This document shows, piece by piece, positions 1-9,117 of a stretch of DNA of 64,000 nt (positions are counted from its first letter, which is position 1; every line of letters begins with the position of its first letter). The stretch covers positions 1,736,001-1,800,000 of the forward strand of contig NC_003552.1 in assembly GCF_000007345.1 (NCBI RefSeq). The letters are read 5' to 3'. The stretch comes from Methanosarcina acetivorans C2A. GTDB taxonomy: Archaea; Halobacteriota; Methanosarcinia; Methanosarcinales; Methanosarcinaceae. The notes beneath the pieces are model-generated. The model did not search any database, had not been told where the DNA came from, and worked only from the letters and a program-made list of their open reading frames with translations. Made by a program: the position numbers and the translations under genes.

Positions 1-373
1 TTCTGTGTTTATGGAGTGCCATCTCGATATTGCTGTGCAGGTCTTCTTCTTTGAAAGGCTTGGAAATATATCCTGCCGGCTCTGTCATTTTAGCCCTTTC
101 AAGGGTCTCATCGTCAGTGTAAGCTGTCAGATACAGGACAGGAATTTTAAGGCGGGCTTTTATTTCACGGGCAGCTTCAATTCCATCCATGTCTCCCTTC
201 AACATGATATCCATCAAAACAAGATCTGCATTAGTCAGCTCTGCTTTTCTTATTGCTTCCTCTCCTGTGGACGCAGTACCGGGTACAGTATAACCCAGAT
301 TTTTGAGTTTGTTTCTGATGTTCAGAGCGACAATGTTCTGGTCTTCAACAACCAGAATTTTTGCTTTTTTCAT
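1..373 (-). CDS. Response regulator receiver protein (3' end outside window)
   Basis: The 124 visible codons form a stand-alone receiver domain. The reading starts MKKAKILVVEDQNIV, with the acidic pocket at E10/D11, the phospho-acceptor Asp at about residue 55 in the context LVLMDIML, the conserved Thr in YLTAYTD and the Lys in ISKPF. Its ATG overlaps the stop of the upstream histidine kinase (ATGA), so the two are translationally coupled and the kinase is the likely phosphodonor. The C-terminus lies beyond base 1, so I cannot tell whether an output domain follows. Receiver-only regulators paired with multi-PAS kinases are common in Methanosarcina. The downstream target is unknown. Confidence 0.92.
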   Translation of the reverse strand, partial: MKKAKILVVEDQNIVALNIRNKLKNLGYTVPGTASTGEEAIRKAELTNADLVLMDIMLKGDMDGIEAAREIKARLKIPVLYLTAYTDDETLERAKMTEPAGYISKPFKEEDLHSNIEMALHKHR

Positions 374-3300
374 TGTATCTCCCCTTTGGCACTGGTTACT
401 CTTTCAGATGACTGGCAGGGCTCCTTAAACCAGATCTTGAACTTAGTCCCCGAATCGTTTTCAAGTTCAATCGCGCCCTCCAGTTGTTCAACAAGTATAT
501 TTACCAGCTGGAGACCCAGAGAGCTCGTGTTCGTGAAATCGACATTTTCCGGAAAACCCAACCCATTGTCCGAAATTACCAGCATGTACTGGATATTTTT
601 ATCAACTGGACTCTTAGCATCCATATTATTAATGATATTACTTATACTTTTATTTTCATTATTTTCGTCTGTTCTGCAGAGACTAATGTAAATTTCACCT
701 TTCCTACCCGATGGAAACGCGTGTTTCAGAGAATTGGATACAAGCTCATTGATGATTATCCCGAGAGGAACTGCAGTATCCATTCCAAGGAAAATCTCTT
801 CGATGTTGAGCTGCATACCGACATCTCCTTTCCGGACAAGGTATGAGTGGAACAGGTCTGCAGTCAGTTTCTGAAGGTAAGCTGAAAAGTCCAGAGTCTC
901 GTTATTTCGGGACCTGTACAGTTCCTCATGAATTATTGCCATCGTAGCAACCCGGTTCTGGCTCTCCCTGAAGGCTTCGAGAACCTCGAGATTGTCAAAT
1001 TTCTCTGCCTGAAGTTCGAGGAGGCTTGAGATTACCTGCAGGTTGTTTTTTATCCTGTGGTGTATTTCCTTTTTACGGATTTCTTCCACTTTTGCAAGAG
1101 ATTCTTCAGCTTCTTTTTGCTTGCTAATATCATAGATTATCCCCTGGAGGATTCTCTTTCTTCCCGATGGATCGAAAACGTTCTGGATTATCTCACGAAC
1201 CCACCTTATTTTTCCATCCCTGTGCCTTATTCTGTACTCGTGCTCTATTAAGAGCCAGGGGTCGTTTACCAATCTGTTTCTATTCTCAAAAAGCCTGCCT
1301 ACATCGGCAGGATGAACAAGCTGGTACCAGTTGGTTTTTCCGGAGAGGAAATCTTCTCTTCGGTAACCCGTAGTTTCTTCCGTATTGCCGTCTATGAGGA
1401 TCAGGGTGAAGTCAAGTCCCAGCTGGAAGGCAATTCCTCGGAAGTTTTTCATGAAGGACCGGTAGCGAGCTTCGCTTTCTTTCAGTTTTTCAGAAGCCAG
1501 TTTTATGCCTGTAATATCTTTCATTACACCTAAAGACCTGCGAATGCTTCCGTCTTCGTTTCTCTGGTAAACCCCACTGTCTTCCACATGAATGTAGATC
1601 CCATCTTTCTTCCTGAACCTGTATTCAATGCGGAACTTATTATCTGTTTGCTGGAATTTCCTGAGTTCACAAAGGGCTCTTTCGCGATCTTCGGGATGGA
1701 TATGGTCTTCCCATGAAACGTAGTCGAATTTGCTAAACTCGTCCACTGTATATCCCGTGACGTCTAGGATAGCTCCTGCCCACTTGATAATATTCTCCTC
1801 GTGGTCATGTTCAAACACTATCTGCCCGGTCTGTTCTGCAGCTATCCGGAACCTCTCTTCACTTTCCCGAAGTTTTTCCTGGGCAGATCTCCTCTCAGTT
1901 ATGTCTTTAATTACCCCAAGAACTCTGCATATCCCTCCGTTCCCAGCTTTCAGGTAAATGCCACCATCTTCAACGCAGATGTAGCTCCCGTCTTTTCTTC
2001 GGAGTCTATATTCTTCGAAATATTTTCCCCCGTTTTTAATGCACCTTTCATGGGCTTTTAATGCCTTTTCCCGGTCTTCGGGATGGACATGCTGAGCCCA
2101 TACTTCCGGGGTAAAATCCTGAAACTCTTCAAAGCTATATCCTGTAAGTTCTTCTATTGCCCCAGCCCAGGAACTGTGGTTCTTTTCCACATTATAATCA
2201 TAAACAAGCTGCCCGGTCTGTTCTGTGGTAACGCGGAATCTCTCTTCACTTCTTTCGAGGGTTTCTCTAGCAAGTTTTCTTTCCGTAATATTTTTTATTA
2301 CTCCTACAATCCGATAAACCCGGGATAGGTTATCCTGAAGATACACGCCGCTATCTTCTACATGGAAGTAGCTTCCGTCTTTTCTTCTGAACCTGTATTC
2401 TTCAAGGTATCTCCCCCCGTTTTCCATACACTTTTCATGTGATTTCCAGGCCCTTTCGCGATCTTCGGGATGGACGTGTGCTATCCATCCTTCCAGATCT
2501 ACGTGACTGAATTCTTCGGGGCTGTAGCCTGTAAGTTCTTCTATTGCCCCAGCCCAGTCAATTTTATTCGATTCGGCCTCGGAATCATAAACGAGCTGTC
2601 CTGTTTGCTCGGCAACAATCCTGTATCTCTCCTCGCTATTCCTGAAAGTTTTTTCAGCTTCTTTGCGCTGAGTGATATCCAGCATTACGCCCACAATTCC
2701 GGCAATCTCTCCAGAACTATCCTCATAAGTGGCCTTATGGAACAGGAAGTCTCTGCTTGCGCTGTCAGCGCAGAAAACCTTGGTCTCATAGTAATGGCTC
2801 CCACCCCTATCAAAAAGTTCCCTGTCATGTTTATAGTAGATATCAACGAGCTCTTTTGGAACTCTCTTCTGAAACTCAGAGAACGACTCTCCTATGACCA
2901 GTTCCTTTGGAAGCCCCATGATTTGCCTTGCAAAACTCTCGTTGCAGTTTACATAAACCTCATTCCGATCCCTCTGGAAGACAGGGCTCGGGATGTTGTC
3001 AAGAAGTGTCTCAAGAAACTGAAGATTGTTCCGCAGGGTTTTTTCAATATTTTTTCTTTCGGTTACTTCCTGTGCAAGTTTATCGTTTGCTTCTATATAC
3101 TCAAGGGTCCTCAGCTCAACAAGATTTTCCAGCCTTTCATGCTGGGACCTGAGTTTATCTTCAGCCCGGACCCTGAAGCTTATATCAAACCCGTAAATGT
3201 CTATGAACTCATCTTCCGGACGGGGATAAAGCATCAGAGCATACGTAGCTTCCCCTATGCTGATTTCAAAGTTTTCAGGCTTTTTCTGGGAAAGGACTCT

Positions 3301-3570
3301 TCTTATACCTTGCCTAAGTGTTTGAGAAAGTTCGGTTCCGTCCTTTATGCCCCAGTGCTCAAGAAGAAAGCAGGCTGCCCTATTGGCATAAAGCACCTTT
3401 CCATCCTTTTCTACCCTGAGGACAGGGTTAGGGTTCTCCGAAGGTAAGGGATCTATTATTTTTTCTTGCAACTCTATTGAGGTTTCCTGTTCTAATTCCC
3501 CAGCCTCTTCTTTTTGAGCCTCTCCTTTTTTCCTGGGCAAGCCGTTACTTTTAATCTTCCAGTCCCCCAT
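370..3570 (-). CDS. Cytosolic multi-PAS sensor histidine kinase (HisKA_2 type)
   Basis: This 1066-residue protein has no membrane segment or signal peptide. A first PAS domain (about 45-135) is followed by a coiled coil (about 135-185), then five further PAS/PAC modules of about 127 residues each (about 190-822). Three of these, with the motifs EQTGQLVY or EQTGQIVF, AGAI and VHPEDRE or IHPEDRE, are close copies of each other. The transmitter is of the HisKA_2/HWE-like class: KEIHHRIKNNLQ places the phospho-accepting His near 837-838, the N box NELVSNSLKHAF lies at about 941-952, and DNGLGFP and SLGLQL at about 1001-1023 form the ATP lid. It presumably senses a small ligand or redox state and phosphorylates the overlapping response regulator. 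The signal cannot be read from the sequence. Confidence 0.93.
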   Translation of the reverse strand: MGDWKIKSNGLPRKKGEAQKEEAGELEQETSIELQEKIIDPLPSENPNPVLRVEKDGKVLYANRAACFLLEHWGIKDGTELSQTLRQGIRRVLSQKKPENFEISIGEATYALMLYPRPEDEFIDIYGFDISFRVRAEDKLRSQHERLENLVELRTLEYIEANDKLAQEVTERKNIEKTLRNNLQFLETLLDNIPSPVFQRDRNEVYVNCNESFARQIMGLPKELVIGESFSEFQKRVPKELVDIYYKHDRELFDRGGSHYYETKVFCADSASRDFLFHKATYEDSSGEIAGIVGVMLDITQRKEAEKTFRNSEERYRIVAEQTGQLVYDSEAESNKIDWAGAIEELTGYSPEEFSHVDLEGWIAHVHPEDRERAWKSHEKCMENGGRYLEEYRFRRKDGSYFHVEDSGVYLQDNLSRVYRIVGVIKNITERKLARETLERSEERFRVTTEQTGQLVYDYNVEKNHSSWAGAIEELTGYSFEEFQDFTPEVWAQHVHPEDREKALKAHERCIKNGGKYFEEYRLRRKDGSYICVEDGGIYLKAGNGGICRVLGVIKDITERRSAQEKLRESEERFRIAAEQTGQIVFEHDHEENIIKWAGAILDVTGYTVDEFSKFDYVSWEDHIHPEDRERALCELRKFQQTDNKFRIEYRFRKKDGIYIHVEDSGVYQRNEDGSIRRSLGVMKDITGIKLASEKLKESEARYRSFMKNFRGIAFQLGLDFTLILIDGNTEETTGYRREDFLSGKTNWYQLVHPADVGRLFENRNRLVNDPWLLIEHEYRIRHRDGKIRWVREIIQNVFDPSGRKRILQGIIYDISKQKEAEESLAKVEEIRKKEIHHRIKNNLQVISSLLELQAEKFDNLEVLEAFRESQNRVATMAIIHEELYRSRNNETLDFSAYLQKLTADLFHSYLVRKGDVGMQLNIEEIFLGMDTAVPLGIIINELVSNSLKHAFPSGRKGEIYISLCRTDENNENKSISNIINNMDAKSPVDKNIQYMLVISDNGLGFPENVDFTNTSSLGLQLVNILVEQLEGAIELENDSGTKFKIWFKEPCQSSERVTSAKGEIQ

Positions 3571-3859
3571 TTTTCACTTTTGCCTTAGTCTCGTGGATTA
3601 CAGAGCGAGAACCATATTTTAGCTTAAAAACAGAGTAAAAATAGCCTTGCGGATCTTCCCTTTTTCCGCTATTTACTCCCTTCAATCCGACATATCGGGG
3701 TTTTATTGTAAAAAAAATATACGTTGCTCTGTTATGTATCCATTATTTAAAAAGTATATGATGTAGCACGGGATTTTGTAAAGTTTGAATGTGGATCGCG
3801 AAAAAAACCACAGAAACAGAAAAATTCAACTGAGAACCCCCTCTTAAAAAATATAACAT

Positions 3860-3897
3860 AGATGGCCAGGGGGAGCTTCAACTTTCCCTGGCCATCT
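3860..3897. repeat. Perfect 12-bp inverted repeat (hairpin)
   Basis: The arms AGATGGCCAGGG (3860-3871) and CCCTGGCCATCT (3886-3897) are perfectly complementary and enclose a 14-nt loop. It lies about 290 bp upstream of the kinase gene. There is no T-run directly after it on either strand, so it is not an obvious terminator. It could be part of a small RNA, an mRNA leader or a protein-binding palindrome. Confidence 0.7.
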
Positions 3898-4222
3898 GAG
3901 GGGGTATTCTAGCGTGGGATAACCACACTAATATTTAAAAAGAGTTATTTGTATTTAATTGTTTTCATTTTTTTGACAGTTAAAAAAGAGGGATTCACCC
4001 TAAAAGGTATCAAAAGAACTTAAAACATCTGAATATATTAAACATTTGTGTAAAAATATGATAACATAAAACAGGAAAAATAAATTACAACATTTCCAAA
4101 TTTAAGCTTCAGTTTGGAGTGTTCCCAGAAGCTTTTAGGCTCCTTTTTCTCCTCTGTCTTTTTTCCGTCATTCGATAGAGCTCACTCTCCTGTATCTCTT
4201 TATTTTACAGTTGTTCTTAATT

Positions 4223-4326
4223 TAGTCCGCTTGAGCGAGGCTCATCTCTTCCCATAAATAGTCTGCTTGAGCGAAACTACCTATAAAAACCCGTCAAGTA
4301 GTCCGCTTGAGCGAAGCGAAACGGAC
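4223..4326 (+). repeat. Three copies of TAGTCYGCTTGAGCGA plus a 37-bp element
   Basis: The 16-mer TAGTCYGCTTGAGCGA occurs at 4223-4238, 4259-4274 and 4299-4314, spaced 36 and 40 bp apart. The third copy is embedded in a 37-bp element (4290-4326) that recurs in inverted orientation, with one visible mismatch, at 8304-8340. No open frame covers it. It looks like a dispersed intergenic repeat. Confidence 0.75.
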
Positions 4327-4454
4327 CTCGTGCTCCCGAAGCGGAACTCGGGAAGTGAAACTCGGGTGCCGAAGCTTTCGAAAAAGAAAGCGACCTCCTG
4401 AATCACAATTTGGATAAATAAAAAAAAATCTGTCTAATTAGCTGATCCAATAAA

Positions 4455-4526
4455 TGGACTCGGCGGGATTTGAACCCGCGGCCTTTACGTTGCGAACGTA
4501 ACGATCTTCCCCTGATCTACGAGCCC
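4455..4526 (-). tRNA. tRNA-Ala (CGC anticodon)
   Basis: The minus strand folds as a 72-nt cloverleaf. It has an acceptor GGGCUCG paired with CGAGUCC, D stem GAUC/GAUC, anticodon stem UUACG/CGUAA with loop UUCGCAA (anticodon CGC, reading GCG), and T arm GCGGG-UUCAAAU-CCCGC with discriminator A. The acceptor has a G3:U70 wobble pair, the main alanine identity element. The 3' CCA is not encoded. It begins 63 bp downstream of the aEF1-beta stop on the same strand, so co-transcription is possible. Confidence 0.97.
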
Positions 4527-4589
4527 TTTTTTTAAAAAGAGAATGATGAAAAAGTCTTCCGGATACATTGTCCGGTTCTTTTTCCCTTC

Positions 4590-4859
4590 TCAGATGCGGT
4601 AGGCTTCCAGAACCTGAACGTTCTCGACACCGGAAACTTTTGCAAAAGCTTCTTCTGCAGGTTCGGTTCCACCTTCTTCGTCATTAACGATTAGTGTTAC
4701 AATCAGAGCCTTCAAGCCAAAAGCGATAGGTTCCTCAACAATATCTCCGTGAAGGTCGGCCTTTGCAGGAATTACGGCTTTTATTTTCTCTTTCAATTCC
4801 GCAAGGTCGGTTTCAATGCTTTCTGGCATAATTTTAATTTTTGCTGCAACATCACCCAT
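4590..4859 (-). CDS. ef1b: Translation elongation factor aEF1-beta
   Basis: This 89-residue protein matches the size of archaeal EF-1 beta, the guanine-nucleotide exchange factor that recharges aEF1-alpha with GTP. The start MGDVAAKIKIMPESIETDL, the central IAFGLKALIVTLIVNDEEGG and the ending VENVQVLEAYRI fit the ferredoxin-like alpha-beta fold of the family's C-terminal exchange domain. The ATG is preceded by an A/G-rich stretch on the minus strand. It lies next to the small zinc-ribbon gene upstream, a pairing widely conserved in euryarchaea. Confidence 0.95.
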   Translation of the reverse strand: MGDVAAKIKIMPESIETDLAELKEKIKAVIPAKADLHGDIVEEPIAFGLKALIVTLIVNDEEGGTEPAEEAFAKVSGVENVQVLEAYRI

Positions 4860-4951
4860 TTCAATCCCTCTTGTAATATATTATGATTCTATGAACAAAT
4901 TCAAGCTGCTTTTACAATGCGCCTCTTGAGCCTATAGCGTTCTGGCCAAAA

Positions 4952-5137
<186 letters not shown>

Positions 5138-5310
5138 TTATTTTTTATAGTGAACTGCAATGAATTAACCGGTGAATCAGGCACCTTCTCAAGCTCCAGA
5201 TCCTGCTTTTTTTGGCACCTGTGTTAACATCAATAAGTCTGATTAACTGAATATAATGATGCTTTTTGGACACGGTTTGCTTCTCTCCCTAGTCATATAC
5301 GATATACGAT

Positions 5311-6003
5311 TTAAATATTCCCCTTTACCGTCGTACAGGGTACAGTTTTTCCGTACACCGCCTGAATTACCCTCTCAGGAAATTTTCCGTTAATAATTCT
5401 GCATTCCATTCTGTTTTTCAGGAGAAATCCGGGCAGGAAAGGGTCAATACAGCTTTCAAAATTTTCTGGAAAATCTGAGGCTAAAATCTCCCTGACCAGT
5501 TTTCCTTCCCTGAAAATTCCGTCAACATCCGTAACCTTAATGAAGAGGGATCCGGTCTGCTTCGCGACCCAGGCAGCAATTGTGTCCGAAGTTACGTCCC
5601 AGGAGTGAGGAAGAGGGTCTTCGGTCTTCAGAAGCCTGTAAGGAAAAAGAATCGAAACTCCGGAAAGCGGTTCTGTAATCGAATCCGTAACCTGAGCTGG
5701 GCTTTTGTCCTGCAGGTAGCAGGCGTACTGCTCCATGCCAAGTACAGCCATCCAGTGAGCTGCATCATCTCCAAGCCCGAACCTTTCGTCAGCGCTCCGT
5801 ACCGCGTCTGCAAACACCCCGCCACCGGGCACGATAAGGATGGAAAAAAGAGGGCTTTCGGAAACCTGCTCATCAGAAACCTTCTCCTCCGCAGTAGCTT
5901 CAGAAGGGCCGGAGCCAAATTCTTTTACGAGCCTGTCAAGGAGCGCAGGGGCTTCGCTTATCAGGCTTCCTCCCACTTTAATAACTACCCGAATGGTTTT
6001 CAT
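5311..6003 (-). CDS. mfnE: Methanofuran biosynthesis kinase MfnE (amino acid kinase fold)
   Basis: This 230-residue protein has an amino acid kinase fold. The N-terminal VVIKVGGSL is the ATP-binding Gly loop, LIVPGGGVFADAVR binds substrate and phosphate, and VTDVDGIF is the nucleotide loop. MfnE phosphorylates 5-(aminomethyl)-3-furanmethanol phosphate to the diphosphate, the activated furan used in methanofuran assembly. The neighbours mfnF and mfnD on the same strand complete the late pathway, which makes a generic amino acid kinase unlikely. An insert rich in Glu and Ser (about residues 33-50) separates the first two motifs. Confidence 0.88.
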   Translation of the reverse strand: MKTIRVVIKVGGSLISEAPALLDRLVKEFGSGPSEATAEEKVSDEQVSESPLFSILIVPGGGVFADAVRSADERFGLGDDAAHWMAVLGMEQYACYLQDKSPAQVTDSITEPLSGVSILFPYRLLKTEDPLPHSWDVTSDTIAAWVAKQTGSLFIKVTDVDGIFREGKLVREILASDFPENFESCIDPFLPGFLLKNRMECRIINGKFPERVIQAVYGKTVPCTTVKGNI

Positions 6004-6134
6004 GAAGATTTCTCGTTCTTTAAGGTTTTTCTCAATAAATGGCTTTCAGTTAAGGTTCAAGTATCAAGGGAACCAGATTCGATTTTTTGGTGGAATATAT
6101 TTAAGTTAATAAGGGAGACAGATTTTCTGGAGCT

Positions 6135-7124
6135 TCAGTTTCCTGATTTTTCGGCTGCCAGCAAGCGGGCAGCAGCGTATGCCGGAAAAACCTTTGAGAT
6201 TTCTTCTCCCCAGCGCCCGGAAACCGAAATGCATTCGAATCCTAGCCTTTTTGCAGCTTCCTGAATAAGAAACTCTCCCAGGCCCGCAGATACAATCCTG
6301 TTAAGCCCGTTTCTTTCCGCAACTTCGAAGATCGCTTCAGCCAGGGTAGAGACCTGTTTTTCTTTTATCTGCTCTGCAATCTCGTAGATTTCCCTTTCCC
6401 CTACCTCCGAAAGGTCTGCACAGACCAGCCGTGCAATCCTGCGCATGGCTTCTATTCTGCTCCTGCCAGCCCCGTCAGCCGTCTCACAGGTATATTTAGC
6501 TTCCTCGATTTTCCCGAGGATGAGGTAAGCATCTGCTGTCGTTGCAAAGAGTTCCGAAGAGGTCCGACATGCGCCTTTCTCAAGCTTGACCTTTTCGAGA
6601 AGGGCGGCGAGGTTTGTCCTGAGGGTGCCTGCGTATACGAGTTCACTCTTGAGCAGGCGTTCGAAGTCCGTAAGCCCTGCCCTGTGCTCCCCTGATATGA
6701 TAGGGATGATATCACTTGTGGTACTCCCGACATCAACAAAAATACAATCTCCGACCTCTTCTCCAATCAACCGGGCGGAAGCTGCCCAGTTTGCAGCCGC
6801 AAGTTCCCTCAGGGAATCAGCTTCACTCTGGAACCTTCCCTGACTGTTTATATATGATACTTTTTCAGAACCGAAAGCAGAATCAACCGTTTCTTTTATG
6901 AAACGAATACCCTGCTCCTTGTCTTCAAAACAGTCTGCAAGCTCCCCGGTCATCACAACAGCTACCTCTTCAGGCTTCAGCCTTTTTGCAATCTCCTTTA
7001 AGACCTCCGGCAGCCTTGTGTTTTTCCAGAGAGGCAGGTAGTGAAGTTCTACGATCCTTCCGTCCGAGGAGGCAAGTTTGGTATTCGCTCCTCCAATATC
7101 AAGCCCTATGATTTTTGAATTCAT
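6135..7124 (-). CDS. mfnF: Methanofuran biosynthesis protein MfnF (ASKHA-type)
   Basis: This 329-residue protein has the nucleotide-binding signatures of the hydantoinase/ASKHA fold: IGLDIGGANTKLA at the N-terminus and CIFVDVGSTTSDIIPI near residue 125. It belongs to the family formerly called H4MPT-linked C1 transfer pathway protein. MfnF condenses the furan diphosphate made by MfnE with gamma-glutamyltyramine made by MfnD, forming the core ether-linked product of methanofuran. It lies between its two pathway partners, all on the minus strand, with gaps of about 120-130 bp. The biochemical role rests on family knowledge. Confidence 0.88.
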   Translation of the reverse strand: MNSKIIGLDIGGANTKLASSDGRIVELHYLPLWKNTRLPEVLKEIAKRLKPEEVAVVMTGELADCFEDKEQGIRFIKETVDSAFGSEKVSYINSQGRFQSEADSLRELAAANWAASARLIGEEVGDCIFVDVGSTTSDIIPIISGEHRAGLTDFERLLKSELVYAGTLRTNLAALLEKVKLEKGACRTSSELFATTADAYLILGKIEEAKYTCETADGAGRSRIEAMRRIARLVCADLSEVGEREIYEIAEQIKEKQVSTLAEAIFEVAERNGLNRIVSAGLGEFLIQEAAKRLGFECISVSGRWGEEISKVFPAYAAARLLAAEKSGN

Positions 7125-7242
7125 TTTGATTCCTTCTCGTCATTTCCAGGTCAGTAAATCTTAAACTTATAATTCTCCGCAAATTTATCTGTTCCAATTT
7201 TTCACATTTTCCCCTTTCCGATTATCCAAACTTTTCCCCGAA

Positions 7243-8220
7243 TCAATTCCTTCCGAAAAGCTCGCCAAGCATATCTTTCGAAAAGTGATATTCCCCTTCG
7301 ATCCGCACGGAATCTGGGAGTTTGCCGAACCTATTCCTGAGAAGAAGTTCGCCGATTTCTTCCTTCATGACCCTGCTGATCCCGAACAAAGAAGCTGTGG
7401 GCCTTGGGTTTACATCAACGACATACGGAATGTCCGAAAGTACGATATCCACACCCACATACCCAAAGCAACCCAGACATTTTACTGAAGAAATTGCAGT
7501 CTCATAGAGCTCCTCTTTTCGCGGAGTAGGGTATGGGGTCAGGCTTCCGTTGTATTTTATGCCAGAGATTCCGGTTTTCTCAGAATTTTCTCCTGCCCCG
7601 TCCTTTTTCTCTCCAAACTCGATGAACTGGCGGTTTACCGTAAGTGGGAGCGGCTTTTCCCCGGCAATAAGGCTTACGCTCAGGTGTTTTCCTTCAATAT
7701 ATTCGCTTGCGATGCAATCATTTGCAATGAAAGCTTCTGTCTTCTCGAAATCCATAACAAGAGATGTTGCCTCTGCTCCACATCCGAACCTTGGCTTTAT
7801 GACATACTTTTTGCCCTTTTCAGCCCATTCCGCAATCTCGGGAGCCTTAACTCCAGCCTTTTTCAGGACTTTTGTGCACAGGACTTTGTCCGCACAACAG
7901 GCTGCCGATTCCGGTGAACACCCCAGGTTTACGGAATTTTCTTCAAGGATCCGGTTCAGCTCGGGAAGCATTCCGTCAGGAGCGATAAGAAGTCCGGCAT
8001 CACATTTCTTTGCCTCCTTTTCAACTACCTGCCTGAAGTTTTCAGCCGTGGATTTAAAGGAAGTGCCTGCACCTATTTCCGTACCTGCAGACGGATAGTA
8101 CACTTCATGCCCTGCCCGGACAAAGCTTTCTGCAAGTGTTTTCAACATAGCTGCCCCTTCCGGGATAAGGGACTTTTCGATATCCGTACCGACAGCGAAT
8201 TCTGCAATCAGAATTTTCAT
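7243..8220 (-). CDS. mfnD: Tyramine-glutamate ligase MfnD (ATP-grasp)
   Basis: This 325-residue ATP-grasp ligase carries the ATP-binding strand KYVIKPRFGCGAEAT (about residues 138-152) and the C-terminal metal-binding signature VVDVNPRPTASLFG. MfnD joins tyramine to glutamate with ATP to give gamma-glutamyltyramine in methanofuran biosynthesis. It is the first gene of the mfnD-mfnF-mfnE series in transcription order. The ATG start gives MKILIAEFAVGTD, a normal family N-terminus. Other ATP-grasp specificities are conceivable from sequence alone, but the neighbours argue strongly for MfnD. Confidence 0.88.
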   Translation of the reverse strand: MKILIAEFAVGTDIEKSLIPEGAAMLKTLAESFVRAGHEVYYPSAGTEIGAGTSFKSTAENFRQVVEKEAKKCDAGLLIAPDGMLPELNRILEENSVNLGCSPESAACCADKVLCTKVLKKAGVKAPEIAEWAEKGKKYVIKPRFGCGAEATSLVMDFEKTEAFIANDCIASEYIEGKHLSVSLIAGEKPLPLTVNRQFIEFGEKKDGAGENSEKTGISGIKYNGSLTPYPTPRKEELYETAISSVKCLGCFGYVGVDIVLSDIPYVVDVNPRPTASLFGISRVMKEEIGELLLRNRFGKLPDSVRIEGEYHFSKDMLGELFGRN

Positions 8221-8303
8221 CGGAGAAGAAAAACCAGGTCATTTTATATTATTTTTTGTCTAAGCAGAGTTGCGCCAGCAGAGTTGCGGCTCTGCAGTGC
8301 GCT

Positions 8304-8340
8304 GTCCGTTTCGCTTCGCTCAAGCGGACTACTTGATGGG
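8304..8340 (-). repeat. Inverted copy of the 37-bp element at 4290-4326
   Basis: The reverse complement matches 4290-4326 in 36 of 37 positions, including the core TAGTCCGCTTGAGCGA. It lies in the 326-bp gap between mfnD and the plus-strand membrane protein gene. The two copies bracket tRNA-Ala, ef1b, the zinc-ribbon gene and the mfn genes. Nothing else in the gap is recognisable except a short repeat, GCAGAGTTGCG, just upstream. Confidence 0.8.
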
Positions 8341-8546
8341 TTGACACAGGAGAGTGAACTTTCCCGCAAAAAGAAGAGAAGAAAGAAGACGAAAATGAAT
8401 TCTTTGAATCTACGGGAAAATTATCCGAATAGATTGATAGGGGGATATGAAAGAAAAATGGGAGAGAGGTAACTAATACTGTTACATAAGTAAAGGTTTA
8501 TATAATTTATATAGTTTATAGCATAAAAGGTATACAAATAATCTTG

Positions 8547-8993
8547 ATGGTGGCTGGTAAAATCAACAGCAGAAACCCAAATTCTCAGTCTTTGTTTGAA
8601 AATCCTTTTGTCAAAACCCTCGCTGTTGCGGTTCTTATGGGTATATTCCTTGTTGACATGGGGTTAGGGCTATTTGATATATTTTCTACCAGATCAAGCC
8701 CCCTGCCGTTGGCATTTGTACTCATGATCTTTGCTGTTATGTTTATAGGAGGGATGGTCTTCTATGAGAGACAGGGGTTAGATACCCTGAGTTCCCTTAT
8801 GGGAGGAACACTTGCAGGTTTTGGACTTTCGTTCGTTTTTGTCTCCCTTGTTGGAGGCGTGCAGTTTGCATTGGGAGGAGGAATTTCAACTATTGGATGG
8901 GAACAGGTAATTTCAGCAGTTGCAGGCTGCATGATTGCAGGCGTCGTAATGCTTAAAGTACTATCTCATAAACTTCAGAACCACTTTTACTGA
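8547..8993 (+). CDS. Small integral membrane protein of unknown function
   Basis: This 148-residue protein is not recognised. It has four clear hydrophobic segments: about 25-45 (TLAVAVLMGIFLVDMGLGLF), 53-74, 86-108 and 120-140. The loops are short and the N-terminus is polar and positively charged (VAGKINSRNPNSQS). A TTG directly precedes the chosen ATG, so translation could begin one codon earlier. The AT-rich upstream sequence includes a TATA-like TTTATATAATTTATATAG around 8496. It stands alone between the minus-strand mfn genes and the plus-strand heat-shock operon. Confidence 0.75.
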   Translation: MVAGKINSRNPNSQSLFENPFVKTLAVAVLMGIFLVDMGLGLFDIFSTRSSPLPLAFVLMIFAVMFIGGMVFYERQGLDTLSSLMGGTLAGFGLSFVFVSLVGGVQFALGGGISTIGWEQVISAVAGCMIAGVVMLKVLSHKLQNHFY

Positions 8994-9117
8994 TTTTTCT
9001 TTTTTTGCTTCCTCTGGGATATCTGCTATCAGATTATCCAAAAACTATTTATAGAATTACAAACAATCACAGATCAAGGCGAGCGAACCGTTAGAAGAAT
9101 TTCATGGGGATCGATAA

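Larger units (their letters stand above)
3571..4454. other. Long intergenic region with hairpin and repeats
   Basis: No convincing coding sequence was found on either strand. It holds the promoter region of the histidine kinase (minus), a strong 12-bp-stem hairpin at 3860-3897, and a GC-rich repeat cluster at 4223-4400 that stands out from the AT-rich surroundings. The remaining sequence is A/T-rich with no other structure that I can support. Confidence 0.6.

Noticed and set aside
2470-3447. 325-residue plus-strand frame opposite the histidine kinase
   Set aside because: It is antisense to well-conserved PAS-domain coding sequence, with Phe/Leu/Ser-rich composition typical of a shadow frame.
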